A stretch of DNA of 56,523 nucleotides from CALCHA01 sp035548175 (GTDB taxonomy: Bacteria > Planctomycetota > Phycisphaerae > WQYP01). The DNA lies in assembly GCA_035548175.1 (NCBI GenBank), contig DASZTO010000041.1, forward strand, positions 1-56,523, given 5' to 3'. The notes under the pieces are model-generated. The model was not told where the DNA came from and made no database searches. It saw nothing but the letters and a program-made list of their open reading frames with translations. Position numbers and translations under genes: made by a program. This document shows, piece after piece, positions 1 to 8,100 of the stretch (its first letter is position 1; the number at the start of each line of letters is the position of its first letter).

Positions 1-14
1 CAGGGCAATTGCAT
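1..14 (+). repeat. Left terminal inverted repeat of the ISAs1-family element
   Basis: CAGGGCAATTGCAT, matching the right end in 13 of 14 positions. The window begins exactly at the first base of the repeat, so the outer flank is missing. Confidence 0.75.
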
Positions 15-16
15 GT

Positions 17-1165
17 TCAATCCGAGATCAGGCGAAGGAGGTAATCGTGGTCCCAGCCGGCCAGCAGCCGTTTGGATTTGATGCCCACCTTGGTCTTGTC
101 CTGCTGCAAAAGATTTAACGCCAGCCGGCACAGCCGCGAGAAGTTCTCCGCGCCGTGGCCTTTTCGCACCCGCCGCTGGTCCTCGTTAAAACTCACGTCC
201 AGCACATAATGCAGCTGGTTTTCCACCGACCAGTGCCCGCGCGACGCTTCCAAGACCACCGCCGCCTTGGGCGATTCCAGCGAGCACAGGTAATAACGCC
301 GCTCCACGCTTAGCTCCTGGCCGATCACCTCCCGGCGCGATTCCACAACCGCCAGCGACTTCAATCCCGGCCACCTGGCCAGTTCTCCCAGGTGCCTGAT
401 CTCCCCGGTCGTCCAGCAGCGGCGGGTCTCAATGCGTCCATGATCGCCGTCGGTAGTCTCGCAGCGATCATGCTCCAGCCCCTTAAACCCCTCCAGAATC
501 GCTTCATCCAGGAGCGTTTGCACCTTCTGATGCAGCATGGGCTGATTGCCTTTGAGCGCCAGCAGGTAGTCGCCGCCAGAGTCCACGATCTTCCGGGCAA
601 TGTTCTTCTGACAGCCGATCGCGTCGATGGTCACCATCGACCCTTGCAGGTCCAGAAGCTCCAGCAGCCTGGGAATCGCGACGATCTCGTTTTCCTTGCT
701 CTCCACGGCCAACTGGCCAAACACCAGCCGATTGGCTTGGGCAAACGCCGAGACCAGGTGGACCATGCCGCTTTTGTCCCAGGCATGCTCAAAGCTGCGG
801 CGGATGGCCTTGCCGTCGATGGCCACCAGCGTGCCTTTGGCGGTGGCGGCCAGAGAGTTGATCCAGGCGGTGAAGCAGGCCTCCAATGCCTCAGGGTCCA
901 GGCGTGCGAACACGCGGCCGAAGGTGTCGTGGGAAGGGACGCCCGAAGGCAACTCGAGGAAGCTGGAAAACCACTTGAATTTGGAGCGGCCAAACAGCGC
1001 CACCTGGACCCAGCCGTCGGCTCCGCAGATGACCGCACAAATGGCAATCACCAGCATGTCCGAGAGTCGATGCACGCTGTTTCTGGCCCGAGGATCAGGA
1101 AGGTTGGTAAAAAAGCGCAGGACTCCACCGGTCGCTTGGCATTCCATGCCGCAGCTCCTTTTCAA
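17..1165 (-). CDS. ISAs1-family DDE transposase
   Basis: A 382-residue transposase, full length for the family. The N-terminal part (about 15-110) resembles the DDE_Tnp_1-associated domain with the NLPDPRA motif near residue 21. The RNase-H-like core follows: D117 in VAIDGKAIR, D181 in VTIDAIGCQ and E315 in HWSVENQLH are the likely DDE triad. The reading frame is intact, so the enzyme could be active. An internal start at MECQ, six codons later, is an alternative. It should catalyse cut-and-paste transposition using the terminal repeats at 1-14 and 1262-1275. Confidence 0.93.
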   Translation of the reverse strand: MKRSCGMECQATGGVLRFFTNLPDPRARNSVHRLSDMLVIAICAVICGADGWVQVALFGRSKFKWFSSFLELPSGVPSHDTFGRVFARLDPEALEACFTAWINSLAATAKGTLVAIDGKAIRRSFEHAWDKSGMVHLVSAFAQANRLVFGQLAVESKENEIVAIPRLLELLDLQGSMVTIDAIGCQKNIARKIVDSGGDYLLALKGNQPMLHQKVQTLLDEAILEGFKGLEHDRCETTDGDHGRIETRRCWTTGEIRHLGELARWPGLKSLAVVESRREVIGQELSVERRYYLCSLESPKAAVVLEASRGHWSVENQLHYVLDVSFNEDQRRVRKGHGAENFSRLCRLALNLLQQDKTKVGIKSKRLLAGWDHDYLLRLISD

Positions 1166-1261
1166 CGTTCCACGTCAAATTCAACCGGGCCGGTGAAGCT
1201 TCACGACCGCCAGTACCCTATGCTGCAACCCGCGTTCAGGCAAATATGGTGATTGGGCCAT

Positions 1262-1275
1262 ATGCGATTGCCCTG
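1262..1275 (-). repeat. Right terminal inverted repeat of the ISAs1-family element
   Basis: Reads CAGGGCAATCGCAT on the minus strand. It marks the point where the host ORF that starts at 1530 is interrupted. Confidence 0.75.
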
Positions 1276-1530
1276 CCCTCCCCGCCGACTTCCACCAACC
1301 CCCCGACCTCCGCACCGCCCCCCCACGCAACCGCTCCACCACCACCGCACCGTAGCACGCCGGCAATCCAGGCAGGATTCACGTTTCATCTCGCCGAAAA
1401 GTTTCGCGACCGTGGGTTCAACGGCTTGTGCCATCAGCGCTTGCCCGATGGCGTTGGGATGCAGGGGCCCCCGCGGACGGCCGTTCAGGGTGGGTGTGGA
1501 ATCGAAGATGGAGGGGAGGGTCTGGGTCAT
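1276..1530 (-). pseudogene. 5' fragment of an unrecognised gene cut by the ISAs1 element
   Basis: The ORF begins MTQTLPSIFDS at 1530, 44 bp downstream of pdxA on the same strand, and runs 85 codons to the right end of the IS element. Translation then continues inside the element and stops at 1201. The native part has the pattern HPNAIGQAL and a CLDC motif but I do not recognise the family. It was probably the third gene of a ribE-pdxA-X operon. The remaining part, if it survives, lies left of this window. No good ribosome binding site is visible upstream of 1530, so the start is uncertain. Confidence 0.55.
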
Positions 1531-1574
1531 GGTTTTTATTATGCCATGTTGAGATGCAGGGAGAAGGCGTTGAG

Positions 1575-2675
1575 TCAACTCGCGGGGGTGATGCGGCGTT
1601 GTTCGGCGATGTTGATGGCCAAGGTGATGGCGGAGCGCATGGAGGAGGGGTCGGCTTTGTTTTTGCCGGCGATGTCGAAGGCGGTGCCGTGGTCGGGGGA
1701 GGTGCGGACGATTGGTAAGCCGAGGGTGAGGTTGACGGTGTTGTGGAAGTCGAGGAGTTTGACGGGGATGAGTCCCTGGTCGTGGTACATGGCGACGACG
1801 AGGTCGAAGTGGCCTTGTGCGGCTTTGAGGAAGATGGTGTCGGCGGGGAAGGGGCCCTGGGCGTCGATGCCTTGTTGTTTGGCCATCATGATGGCGGGCT
1901 CGATGATGCGTTTTTCCTCATCGCCGAAGAGGCCGTTTTCGCCGGCGTGGGGGTTGAGGCCGCAGACGGCGATGCGTGGGTGGGAGATGCCGAACCAGTC
2001 TTTGAGTGCGGCGTTGGCGAGGTCGATGGGGTCGAAGACGGTGCCGATTTTGAATTTGTTGCGGAGGTCGAAGAGGGGTTCGTGGATGGTGCAGAGGACG
2101 ACGCGCAATCCTTTGTGGGAGGGGATCCCGGCTAAAGCCGGGGCTGTATGGGGGGGTGCGGCGAACATCATGGCGTGGCGTTTGGCTTTGGTTTTTTCGG
2201 CGAGGAGTTCGGTGTGTCCGGGCCAGCGGTCGAAGCCGGCGAGTTTCCAGGATTCCTTGCAGATGGGGGCGGTGACGATGGCGTCGATTTTGTGTTTGAG
2301 GGCGGCGTTGATGGCGTCGGTGACGAAGGCCATGGAGGCGTGTCCGCCGGGGCGCGAGGCGCCGTGGGTTTCGAGGCCGAGGATGGAAAATTCGTCGTAA
2401 TCGAGGACGACGACATCATGGGGATAGGGCGGGGATTGGAGTTGAGGAGGGAGGGCGGGTCCATGGGCGGGGAAACGGTCGTGCTGGTCGCGCCACCAGA
2501 AGGGTTCGATTTCGGCGAGGTCGGCGGTGTAGGCGAGGAGTTCGTTGAGGCCGAAGATGACGAAGCGTGCGCGGGCACGGAGCTGGGGGTCTTTGAGGGC
2601 CTTGACGATGACTTCGGCGCCGATGCCGGCGGGGTCGCCCATGGTGATGCCGATGGTGGGAAGGGGGTCGCTCAT
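1575..2675 (-). CDS. pdxA: 4-hydroxythreonine-4-phosphate dehydrogenase PdxA
   Basis: PdxA oxidises 4-phosphohydroxy-L-threonine with NAD in the DXP-dependent vitamin B6 pathway; PdxJ then condenses the product with DXP. The 366-residue protein opens with the family signature GITMGDPAGIG (about 9-19). Metal-binding histidines are H154 in GHTELLA, H198 in TIHEPL and H298 in MYHDQG, followed by TSPDHGTAFDIAG. A stretch of about 30 residues rich in Pro and His (62-90) looks like a lineage-specific insertion. The start codon overlaps the ribE stop by four bases (ATGA), indicating translational coupling. The pdxJ partner lies 31 kb away at 33883-34626. Confidence 0.96.
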   Translation of the reverse strand: MSDPLPTIGITMGDPAGIGAEVIVKALKDPQLRARARFVIFGLNELLAYTADLAEIEPFWWRDQHDRFPAHGPALPPQLQSPPYPHDVVVLDYDEFSILGLETHGASRPGGHASMAFVTDAINAALKHKIDAIVTAPICKESWKLAGFDRWPGHTELLAEKTKAKRHAMMFAAPPHTAPALAGIPSHKGLRVVLCTIHEPLFDLRNKFKIGTVFDPIDLANAALKDWFGISHPRIAVCGLNPHAGENGLFGDEEKRIIEPAIMMAKQQGIDAQGPFPADTIFLKAAQGHFDLVVAMYHDQGLIPVKLLDFHNTVNLTLGLPIVRTSPDHGTAFDIAGKNKADPSSMRSAITLAINIAEQRRITPAS

Positions 2676-3388
2676 GTGACGCCCAGCCAGCGGTGGGCGT
2701 GCTCGTCATGGGCGGGGGAATCGGGGGGCGTTGTGGCGACGGGGACGGGACCGCGCGGGGAAGATGGCGCGCGGCCGGTGGTGGCCATGAGGGAGAGGCA
2801 GTGGGCGACGGAGCGTGCGAGGATGTCGGTTTCGACGTTGACGAGATCGCCGACGGCGAGTGCGGAGAGGGTGGTTTTTTCGAGGGTGGTGGGGATGACG
2901 GCGAGGGTGAAGAGGCAGGCGTCGGGGGAGTTGGAGACGTCGGCGATGGTCATGGAGACGCCATCGACCGCGACGGAACCTTTGGGGACGATGGCGGGGG
3001 CGAGTGCGGGCGGGAGGCGGAAGGTGATGCGCCAGTTGGCGGGATCGGCGGCGATGGCGGAGACGGTGGCGAGGGCGTCGACGTGCCCCTGCACGAAGTG
3101 GCCGCCGACGAAGGACTGGGGCTGGAGGGAGAGTTCGAGATTGACGCGGTCCTGGGGGATTTTTTTGCCGAGGGTGGTTTTGTGGAGAGTTTCGGTGACG
3201 ACATCGAAGGAGAGGTTGCCGTTGGCGCGTTTGACGACGGTGAGGCAGACGCCCGAGACGCAGACCGAATCGCCGGGAGAGATGGGGGCGTTGACGAGTT
3301 CCGCGAGGGAGACGGTGAGGCGTTTGCCGGCGGGCGTCTCGGTGGAGGCCAGGACGATGCCGAGGGCTTGAACGATGCCTGTGAACAT
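2672..3388 (-). CDS. ribE: Riboflavin synthase, alpha subunit
   Basis: Riboflavin synthase dismutates two 6,7-dimethyl-8-ribityllumazine molecules to riboflavin. The protein starts with the invariant MFTGIV and has the two lumazine-binding barrels: the first with GDSVCVSGVCLTV near residue 40, the second beginning at about residue 97 (GGHFVQGHVDA) with GSVAVDGVSMTI. At 238 residues it is slightly long because of a Pro-rich tail after about residue 205. GGAGGA lies upstream of the ATG at 3388. The 160-bp upstream region shows no FMN riboswitch (RFN) motif. It is the first gene of a pair with pdxA. Confidence 0.95.
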   Translation of the reverse strand: MFTGIVQALGIVLASTETPAGKRLTVSLAELVNAPISPGDSVCVSGVCLTVVKRANGNLSFDVVTETLHKTTLGKKIPQDRVNLELSLQPQSFVGGHFVQGHVDALATVSAIAADPANWRITFRLPPALAPAIVPKGSVAVDGVSMTIADVSNSPDACLFTLAVIPTTLEKTTLSALAVGDLVNVETDILARSVAHCLSLMATTGRAPSSPRGPVPVATTPPDSPAHDEHAHRWLGVT

Positions 3389-3565
3389 GGGCGTATTCTA
3401 TCCTCCTCCAGAGGAAGTCCAACTCTTGCGGAGCGGTCCGGAGCGAATCGATGACACCTCCTTGAAGTGTAGCAGCGGCGGCGCTGTGGTATTCAAAACG
3501 TGTGCCAGTGCGGTAAGCTTTGGGTTTCAGGGATGCGGCGCGGTTGAGTGACAAGGAGCGGCGTG

Positions 3566-4489
3566 ATGCTGACCATTGCGATTCTGTTTCGGAACATGGC
3601 GCGGATGACGCCGGATTGCGTGCAGATTCTCGCGGATTCTTTGCGGACGCTCTACCTGGACCGTACGCACGCCGAAGTGATTTTTGTCGATGACGCATCG
3701 GACCCGGGGCAGGAAGTGACGCCGATGCTCATGCAATTGCGGCAGGCCTTTCCGGTGCTGGTGAGGATTCTGCGATTCAAGACGCGGCAGCATTACACGC
3801 GGGGCCTGGCCCATGTGCTTTCGTCGGCGAAGGGGCATGTGCTGTTTGTGAGCCACGACATGCTGGTGCCACGCTCCTATATTCGCGGAATTCTGGAAGT
3901 GGCGGCGATGGATGACGCCTTCGGCATCGTGCGGGGCGTGTCCACGTACGTGGATGTGTTTCCGCAGCACATCGTGGAGCCGCCGGGGGGCGTGGGGAAC
4001 TTGCAGCAGCTCAACGGGTTTGCGGATTTTGTGGCGGCACGCTGGGGCCTGACGTGCGTGGAGGATGAGTTTTTGACCGGCGATTCCATGCTGATCAAAC
4101 GCCAGGTGATCGAGAAGATCGGCGTATTTGACTCGAAATTCTTCGGGTATTACGGGGATATTGATTATGGCCTGCGGGCCCAGCGGGCGGGGTTCAAGCT
4201 GGTCTGCGCGAAGGGCGCGTGGCTCTTCCACCAGGGGGCCGGATTCTACCAGAACGAATCTCAACGGACCGGCCAACCTTACGAACAGATTCATGCGGCG
4301 CGGATGAAGGTCGTCGAGGCGGCGTATCAGGTGTTCCGCGAGAAGTGGGCTTCCGCGTCGCCGATACCGGCGGACTACCGGGGCACGGCGGAGATGCAGT
4401 TGGCAAAACTGCGGGCGGCGCCGACCGGGCCGGGAAACTACGAGGCCCCGCTGGGGGCGGTGACGGCCGAAGTCGGCGAGTGGTTGTAA
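3566..4489 (+). CDS. Family 2 (GT-A) glycosyltransferase
   Basis: A 307-residue cytosolic transferase with no membrane segments. The N-terminal nucleotide-binding half contains VIFVDDAS, the typical GT2 first Asp motif, and VLFVSHDML where the DXD-like metal site is expected. The acceptor half has an EDEFLTGDSMLIKR motif and DSKFFGYYGDIDYGLR, the ED-type catalytic region. I chose ATG 3566 over GTG 3548 because AAGGAG at 3553-3558 sits directly before it. Its substrate cannot be told; an envelope polysaccharide or protein glycan is likely. It reads divergently from ribE and away from neighbouring biosynthesis genes. Confidence 0.85.
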   Translation: MLTIAILFRNMARMTPDCVQILADSLRTLYLDRTHAEVIFVDDASDPGQEVTPMLMQLRQAFPVLVRILRFKTRQHYTRGLAHVLSSAKGHVLFVSHDMLVPRSYIRGILEVAAMDDAFGIVRGVSTYVDVFPQHIVEPPGGVGNLQQLNGFADFVAARWGLTCVEDEFLTGDSMLIKRQVIEKIGVFDSKFFGYYGDIDYGLRAQRAGFKLVCAKGAWLFHQGAGFYQNESQRTGQPYEQIHAARMKVVEAAYQVFREKWASASPIPADYRGTAEMQLAKLRAAPTGPGNYEAPLGAVTAEVGEWL

Positions 4490-4492
4490 AAT

Positions 4493-4521
4493 TTGCGGCA
4501 GGCGGGGGGAAAAGGTATGGT
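4493..4521 (+). promoter_or_regulatory. Sigma70-like promoter before the TPR/alpha-CTD gene
   Basis: TTGCGG at 4493-4498 and TATGGT at 4516-4521 are separated by 17 bp, in an otherwise GC-rich gap 108 bp before the start codon. The fit to consensus is moderate. Confidence 0.4.
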
Positions 4522-4628
4522 ACTTGGTTCGAACAACGCCGGAGCGGGACCGTCCGTGCGCAGCGTGCGCGCTGCGGCCAAAGGCGGCCACCCGAGGCGG
4601 CGGGGCAGCAATATAAGGATATCAACGG

Positions 4629-5555
4629 ATGACGCAGGCGGCAGAAACCCTCGGCATGCAGGAAACCACCCGGGACATCGACCAGGCGCGGCAGCTTTAC
4701 GGCGACGCACTCAAAGCCCTGGCGAACGGGCAGATCGAAACGGCCATCGACCGGCTCGACGAAGCCCATGAGCTGGATCACGAGAACGAAGAGGTGATGT
4801 TCAAGCTCGCCTACCTCCTCGATCTGCGCGGCGACGATCAGCGCGCTATCCAGATTTACGAAATCCTCGCCGATCGCCGGCCGGTGCGCGAAGGCGTCCT
4901 GCTGAACCTCGCAATCCTCTATGAAGATGTCGAGCGCTACGACGACGCCGAAGAATGCCTGTTGCGGGTGCTGTCGGTCAACCCGAACCATCCGCGCGGG
5001 AAGCTCTTCCAGAAGGACATCGATTCCTCTCTGTCCATGCAGTTTGATGAGGGCGAGGAGAAGCGCGCGGAGCGGCGCAGCGCGCTGCTGGAAACGCCGG
5101 TGACCGACTTTGAGCTGTCGGTGCGGGCGCGGAACTGCCTCAAGAAGATGAATATCCGGACGCTCGGGGATTTGCTGAAAATCAACGAGGCGGAGCTGCT
5201 GGGATACAAAAACTTCGGCGAGACCTCGCTCGAAGAGATCAAGCAGATGCTGACCAACAAGGGATTGAAGCTGGGGATGGCGCTCGAGGAACAGCAGTCC
5301 CAGGCGCGCAAGGATCTGCTCAAAACCGTGGCCGCCAACGTGCCCGAAACCGTCCTCAATAAGAGCGTCAACGAGCTGGAGTTTTCGGTGCGCTCCCGCA
5401 AGGCCCTCCAGCGGCTTGGGGTGAATACCGTCGGCGAATTGGCGACGCGCACGGAAGCCGAGCTGCTGGGCGTGAAAAACTTCGGCCAGACGAGCCTGCT
5501 GGAGATCAAGCAGCGCCTCGAGGAGTTGGGCCTCGGCTTGCGGAAGCTGGACTGA
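4629..5555 (+). CDS. TPR protein with two tandem RNA-polymerase alpha C-terminal domains
   Basis: A 308-residue soluble protein. Residues about 20-135 form tetratricopeptide-like helices. Two copies of the alpha-CTD helix-hairpin-helix fold follow, at about 154-215 and 243-303, each with the conserved core ELSVRARNCL/EFSVRSRKAL and the LLGYKNFG/LLGVKNFG plus TSLxEIKQ motifs that in RpoA contact DNA and activators. The beta-assembly domains of a true RpoA are absent. Proteins of this type are known from planctomycetes; their role is not established, but binding to UP-element-like DNA or to regulators is plausible. A ribosome binding site (AAGGAT) lies just before the ATG. Confidence 0.85.
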   Translation: MTQAAETLGMQETTRDIDQARQLYGDALKALANGQIETAIDRLDEAHELDHENEEVMFKLAYLLDLRGDDQRAIQIYEILADRRPVREGVLLNLAILYEDVERYDDAEECLLRVLSVNPNHPRGKLFQKDIDSSLSMQFDEGEEKRAERRSALLETPVTDFELSVRARNCLKKMNIRTLGDLLKINEAELLGYKNFGETSLEEIKQMLTNKGLKLGMALEEQQSQARKDLLKTVAANVPETVLNKSVNELEFSVRSRKALQRLGVNTVGELATRTEAELLGVKNFGQTSLLEIKQRLEELGLGLRKLD

Positions 5556-5584
5556 CCTTCACCGGGAACAGCCCGCCGTGGATG

Positions 5585-6034
5585 TCAGCGAAGGACCCAC
5601 TTGTCGCCGGTTTTAGCGAAGGTCATTTGGGGAATTCCGCCGGTGACGTGGAAGGTGGCGGTGTTGCCGTCGTCGGAAATATCGGGCGGGAGGGTGAGGG
5701 CCTGGTGCAGGCTGTCGAGCAGGACGGGGGCTCTTTGGCCGAAGTTGGCGACGGTCTGGTCGAATCGGCCGGCGCCTTTCATCTGGGCGACGGCATCCGG
5801 CGGGGCGAGGGTTTCGATGAGATCGCGATAATTGCCTTGCTCGGTCAGGGCGATGGCGTTCTGAATGGTTTTGGCCAGATCGGCGGGAATGGCGGGGTTC
5901 GGAGCGGCGGCCTGCGAGGTCGGCTGGCTGGCGGGCGCGGAGGCGGGGGTGGCCCCGGGCTGCGAGGCCTGGCCAAGAAAAAGCGCGCCGGCGGCGATTC
6001 CGCAGGCCAGCGGGACCAGGAAGCGAATAGCCAT
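5585..6034 (-). CDS. Secreted hypothetical protein
   Basis: 149 residues. An N-terminal signal peptide (about 1-22, with a hydrophobic LVPLACGIAAGALFL core) is followed by a low-complexity Ala/Pro/Ser/Gln linker to about residue 48. The remaining 100 residues resemble small exported proteins that end in a beta-rich domain with a TGDKWVLR terminus. GGAGA lies before the ATG. I do not recognise a family. It converges with the TPR/alpha-CTD gene, only 29 bp apart. Confidence 0.65.
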   Translation of the reverse strand: MAIRFLVPLACGIAAGALFLGQASQPGATPASAPASQPTSQAAAPNPAIPADLAKTIQNAIALTEQGNYRDLIETLAPPDAVAQMKGAGRFDQTVANFGQRAPVLLDSLHQALTLPPDISDDGNTATFHVTGGIPQMTFAKTGDKWVLR

Positions 6035-6132
6035 GGATGTTTCTCCATCAGTAGCAGGCGGGGGGTATGGTACGCGGCGGGAGGCCGGGCGTAAATGGCG
6101 ACGGCGAGGCGCGGGCGATAGACTGTCGCCGC

Positions 6133-8049
6133 ATGGAGCAACGAGCGCGTCAGGCAGGAATGTGGGGGCGTGAGACCCTCTGGCCGGCGTTGGCGGCGCT
6201 GGGGGTGGTGGCGGTGCTGGCGGGGCTTGCGGCGCTCAAGGGGCCCTTCTGGCTGGGGCCGAATCTCGATCCGGATTACGTCTATCTGTTCAACGGGCTG
6301 TTGATCGCCGCCGGGCGGGCCCCCGTGCACGTGGACCATCCGGGCACGCCGGTGCAGGAATTGGTGGCGGCTGTGCTCCGGGTGGCGGCGGGCGGCGGGA
6401 CGGATTTCGCCCAGCGGGTCATCGATCGCCCCGAGCAATACCTCGGAATGGTGCGCGGCGTGATGCTGTCGCTATTGCTGCTGACGCTGGCCTGGGCCGG
6501 GGCGGCCGTGGCACGGTTGACGCGGCGCGTGGGAGCCGGGCTTTGGTTTGCAGGCTCGGTCCTGGTGACGCCGATGGTGCTGCGCGAGGCCTTGTGCGTG
6601 AAGCCCGAGCCGCTGTTGTTGATGGCGGGAACCGGCATGGCGGCGCTGGTGCTCATGGCGGCGCGAGAGGCAGGCCGCCGAGAGACAGGGTGGAAGACGG
6701 CGGTCGCGATGGGGGCGCTGGCGGGGCTGGCCGTGACATCGAAGGTGACCGCGCTGCCGCTGATCGTGGTGGCGATCCTGGGCGTGCGCGGGACGCGGGC
6801 GCGTATTCTGGCCGTGGTGGCAATGGTCATGGCGGGCGGAGTGCTGCTGATCCCGGCCTATCCGCAACTGTGGCGGTTGTGGACGATCACGCACAACATC
6901 GCCACCCAGGGCGGCCGCTACGGTAACGGCGCGCAACCCGGAGAAAGTTTCTTCAGCGCGGAGGCGCTGCGCCTCGCGGAGACGCCGGTCCTGCTGATCG
7001 CGCTGATCGTGGCGGGCATGGGATGGCTGGCGCGGCGCCGGGATGTGCGCCTGAAACGAGACGCACCGCCTCTGGGCGCGGCATGCGGGACGCTGGCGGT
7101 CGGGATGGCGCTCCAGATCGCGCTGGCGGCTACGCAGCCTTATGAAGCGCGCTATCTGCTGCCGGGAGTGACGCTGGCCGGGGCGGGAATCATCGCGGGG
7201 GTCGCCGCATTGCGCTGGCGCATCCCGGCGTGGAGTGCGGCGATTGTGCTGGCCTGGGCGGCGGCGGCGGTTACGGATGTGGGTATCGGCTTCGCGCATG
7301 ACATGGCGGCGCATCGGCGCGATGAGGCGTTTCTGGCGGCCGGCGCGGCGGCTCCCGACGCGCAGGTCGTCGAGTTTTATCGTGCCTCAACCCCCGCATT
7401 CGCACGCTTTTTCGCAAACTCCTGGTCGGGAATTATTTTTTCGCGCGAGTGCGCCACTGCGGATCCGGACACGGTGTTTTACAACCTCTGGGGCGGCGAG
7501 GGATTCGCGGGCTACCAGCGACTGCTGCCCCGGGACGCGGCGCTCACCTCGCATCGACTGATTCTCCGCGGGGCGACCGTCGAGGTCCTGCCGGAGCTGG
7601 CCGGACGCGCCGGATTCGGGCGCCCCCTGGCGGTTCCGGGGGGCGGCCTGGATGGGCTTTACGAGCAGCAGCTGCCGGCGGACGTGACGCTGGCATTTGG
7701 GGATTATCAGGCGCGGGGGTTGAGCCGCCCCGTCACGGTCGGCAACCAGACGGTGCGCACGATTTCCCGGGAGGGGGCTGGGGCGACGCTGCGCTACGCG
7801 GGGACCGGGCACACGCGGACGCTGGTGGGGACGGTGGCCGGCGCGGATGGGCCGGGGGAGTTGGTCGTGCAGGATGCGGACGGCAAGGAGCTTGGGCGGG
7901 TGGCGGTGCGGTCAGGCGGCGGAGAGGGGGCGGAGGGCGCGGAAGAGACGCTGCATGTGACGTTGCCGGCGGGAAGCGGATCGCAGGTGGTGCGCCTGCG
8001 GGTCCAGGGCGCACAAGCGGTGGCGTTTCGAGAATTGCGAATCGAGTAG
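6133..8049 (+). CDS. Polytopic membrane protein, GT39/ArnT-like glycosyltransferase
   Basis: A 638-residue protein with about 10-12 hydrophobic segments between residues 15 and 420 and a soluble C-terminal region of about 220 residues that ends in a beta-rich, carbohydrate-binding-like part. The first periplasmic loop holds acidic LDPDYVY and the HPGTPVQ motif, as in dolichyl-phosphate-mannose or ArnT-type (GT39/GT83) transferases that use lipid-linked sugars. I prefer ATG 6133 to 6067 because the extra 22 residues are not hydrophobic and overlap a region antisense to the preceding gene's start. The sugar and acceptor are unknown. Confidence 0.7.
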   Translation: MEQRARQAGMWGRETLWPALAALGVVAVLAGLAALKGPFWLGPNLDPDYVYLFNGLLIAAGRAPVHVDHPGTPVQELVAAVLRVAAGGGTDFAQRVIDRPEQYLGMVRGVMLSLLLLTLAWAGAAVARLTRRVGAGLWFAGSVLVTPMVLREALCVKPEPLLLMAGTGMAALVLMAAREAGRRETGWKTAVAMGALAGLAVTSKVTALPLIVVAILGVRGTRARILAVVAMVMAGGVLLIPAYPQLWRLWTITHNIATQGGRYGNGAQPGESFFSAEALRLAETPVLLIALIVAGMGWLARRRDVRLKRDAPPLGAACGTLAVGMALQIALAATQPYEARYLLPGVTLAGAGIIAGVAALRWRIPAWSAAIVLAWAAAAVTDVGIGFAHDMAAHRRDEAFLAAGAAAPDAQVVEFYRASTPAFARFFANSWSGIIFSRECATADPDTVFYNLWGGEGFAGYQRLLPRDAALTSHRLILRGATVEVLPELAGRAGFGRPLAVPGGGLDGLYEQQLPADVTLAFGDYQARGLSRPVTVGNQTVRTISREGAGATLRYAGTGHTRTLVGTVAGADGPGELVVQDADGKELGRVAVRSGGGEGAEGAEETLHVTLPAGSGSQVVRLRVQGAQAVAFRELRIE

Positions 8050-8100
8050 ATTTCGGGATGCGGCGGACGGAGCAATTCTGTGCCAGCACCCGGATTAGAA

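Larger units (their letters stand above)
1..1275 (-). mobile_element. ISAs1-family insertion sequence, apparently complete
   Basis: The two ends match as imperfect inverted repeats: bases 1-14 read CAGGGCAATTGCAT and the reverse complement of 1262-1275 reads CAGGGCAATCGCAT (13 of 14). Between them is one intact transposase gene on the minus strand whose stop lies two bases inside the left repeat. The 1275-bp size and single-ORF layout fit the ISAs1 family. Only the right flank is visible, so no target duplication can be checked. The element sits inside an ORF that starts at 1530. Confidence 0.85.

Noticed and set aside
392..1252. Long plus-strand open frame opposite the ISAs1 transposase
   Set aside because: It is a shadow on the reverse strand of a clear transposase; high GC makes stop codons rare and the translation has no protein-like features.
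2148..3371. Gly/Asp/Val-rich plus-strand frames over pdxA and ribE
   Set aside because: Low-complexity antisense translations of two certain genes.
3389..3547. Possible FMN riboswitch before ribE
   Set aside because: The conserved RFN blocks are not present in the 160-bp leader; only a ribosome site and a weak TACACT hexamer are seen.
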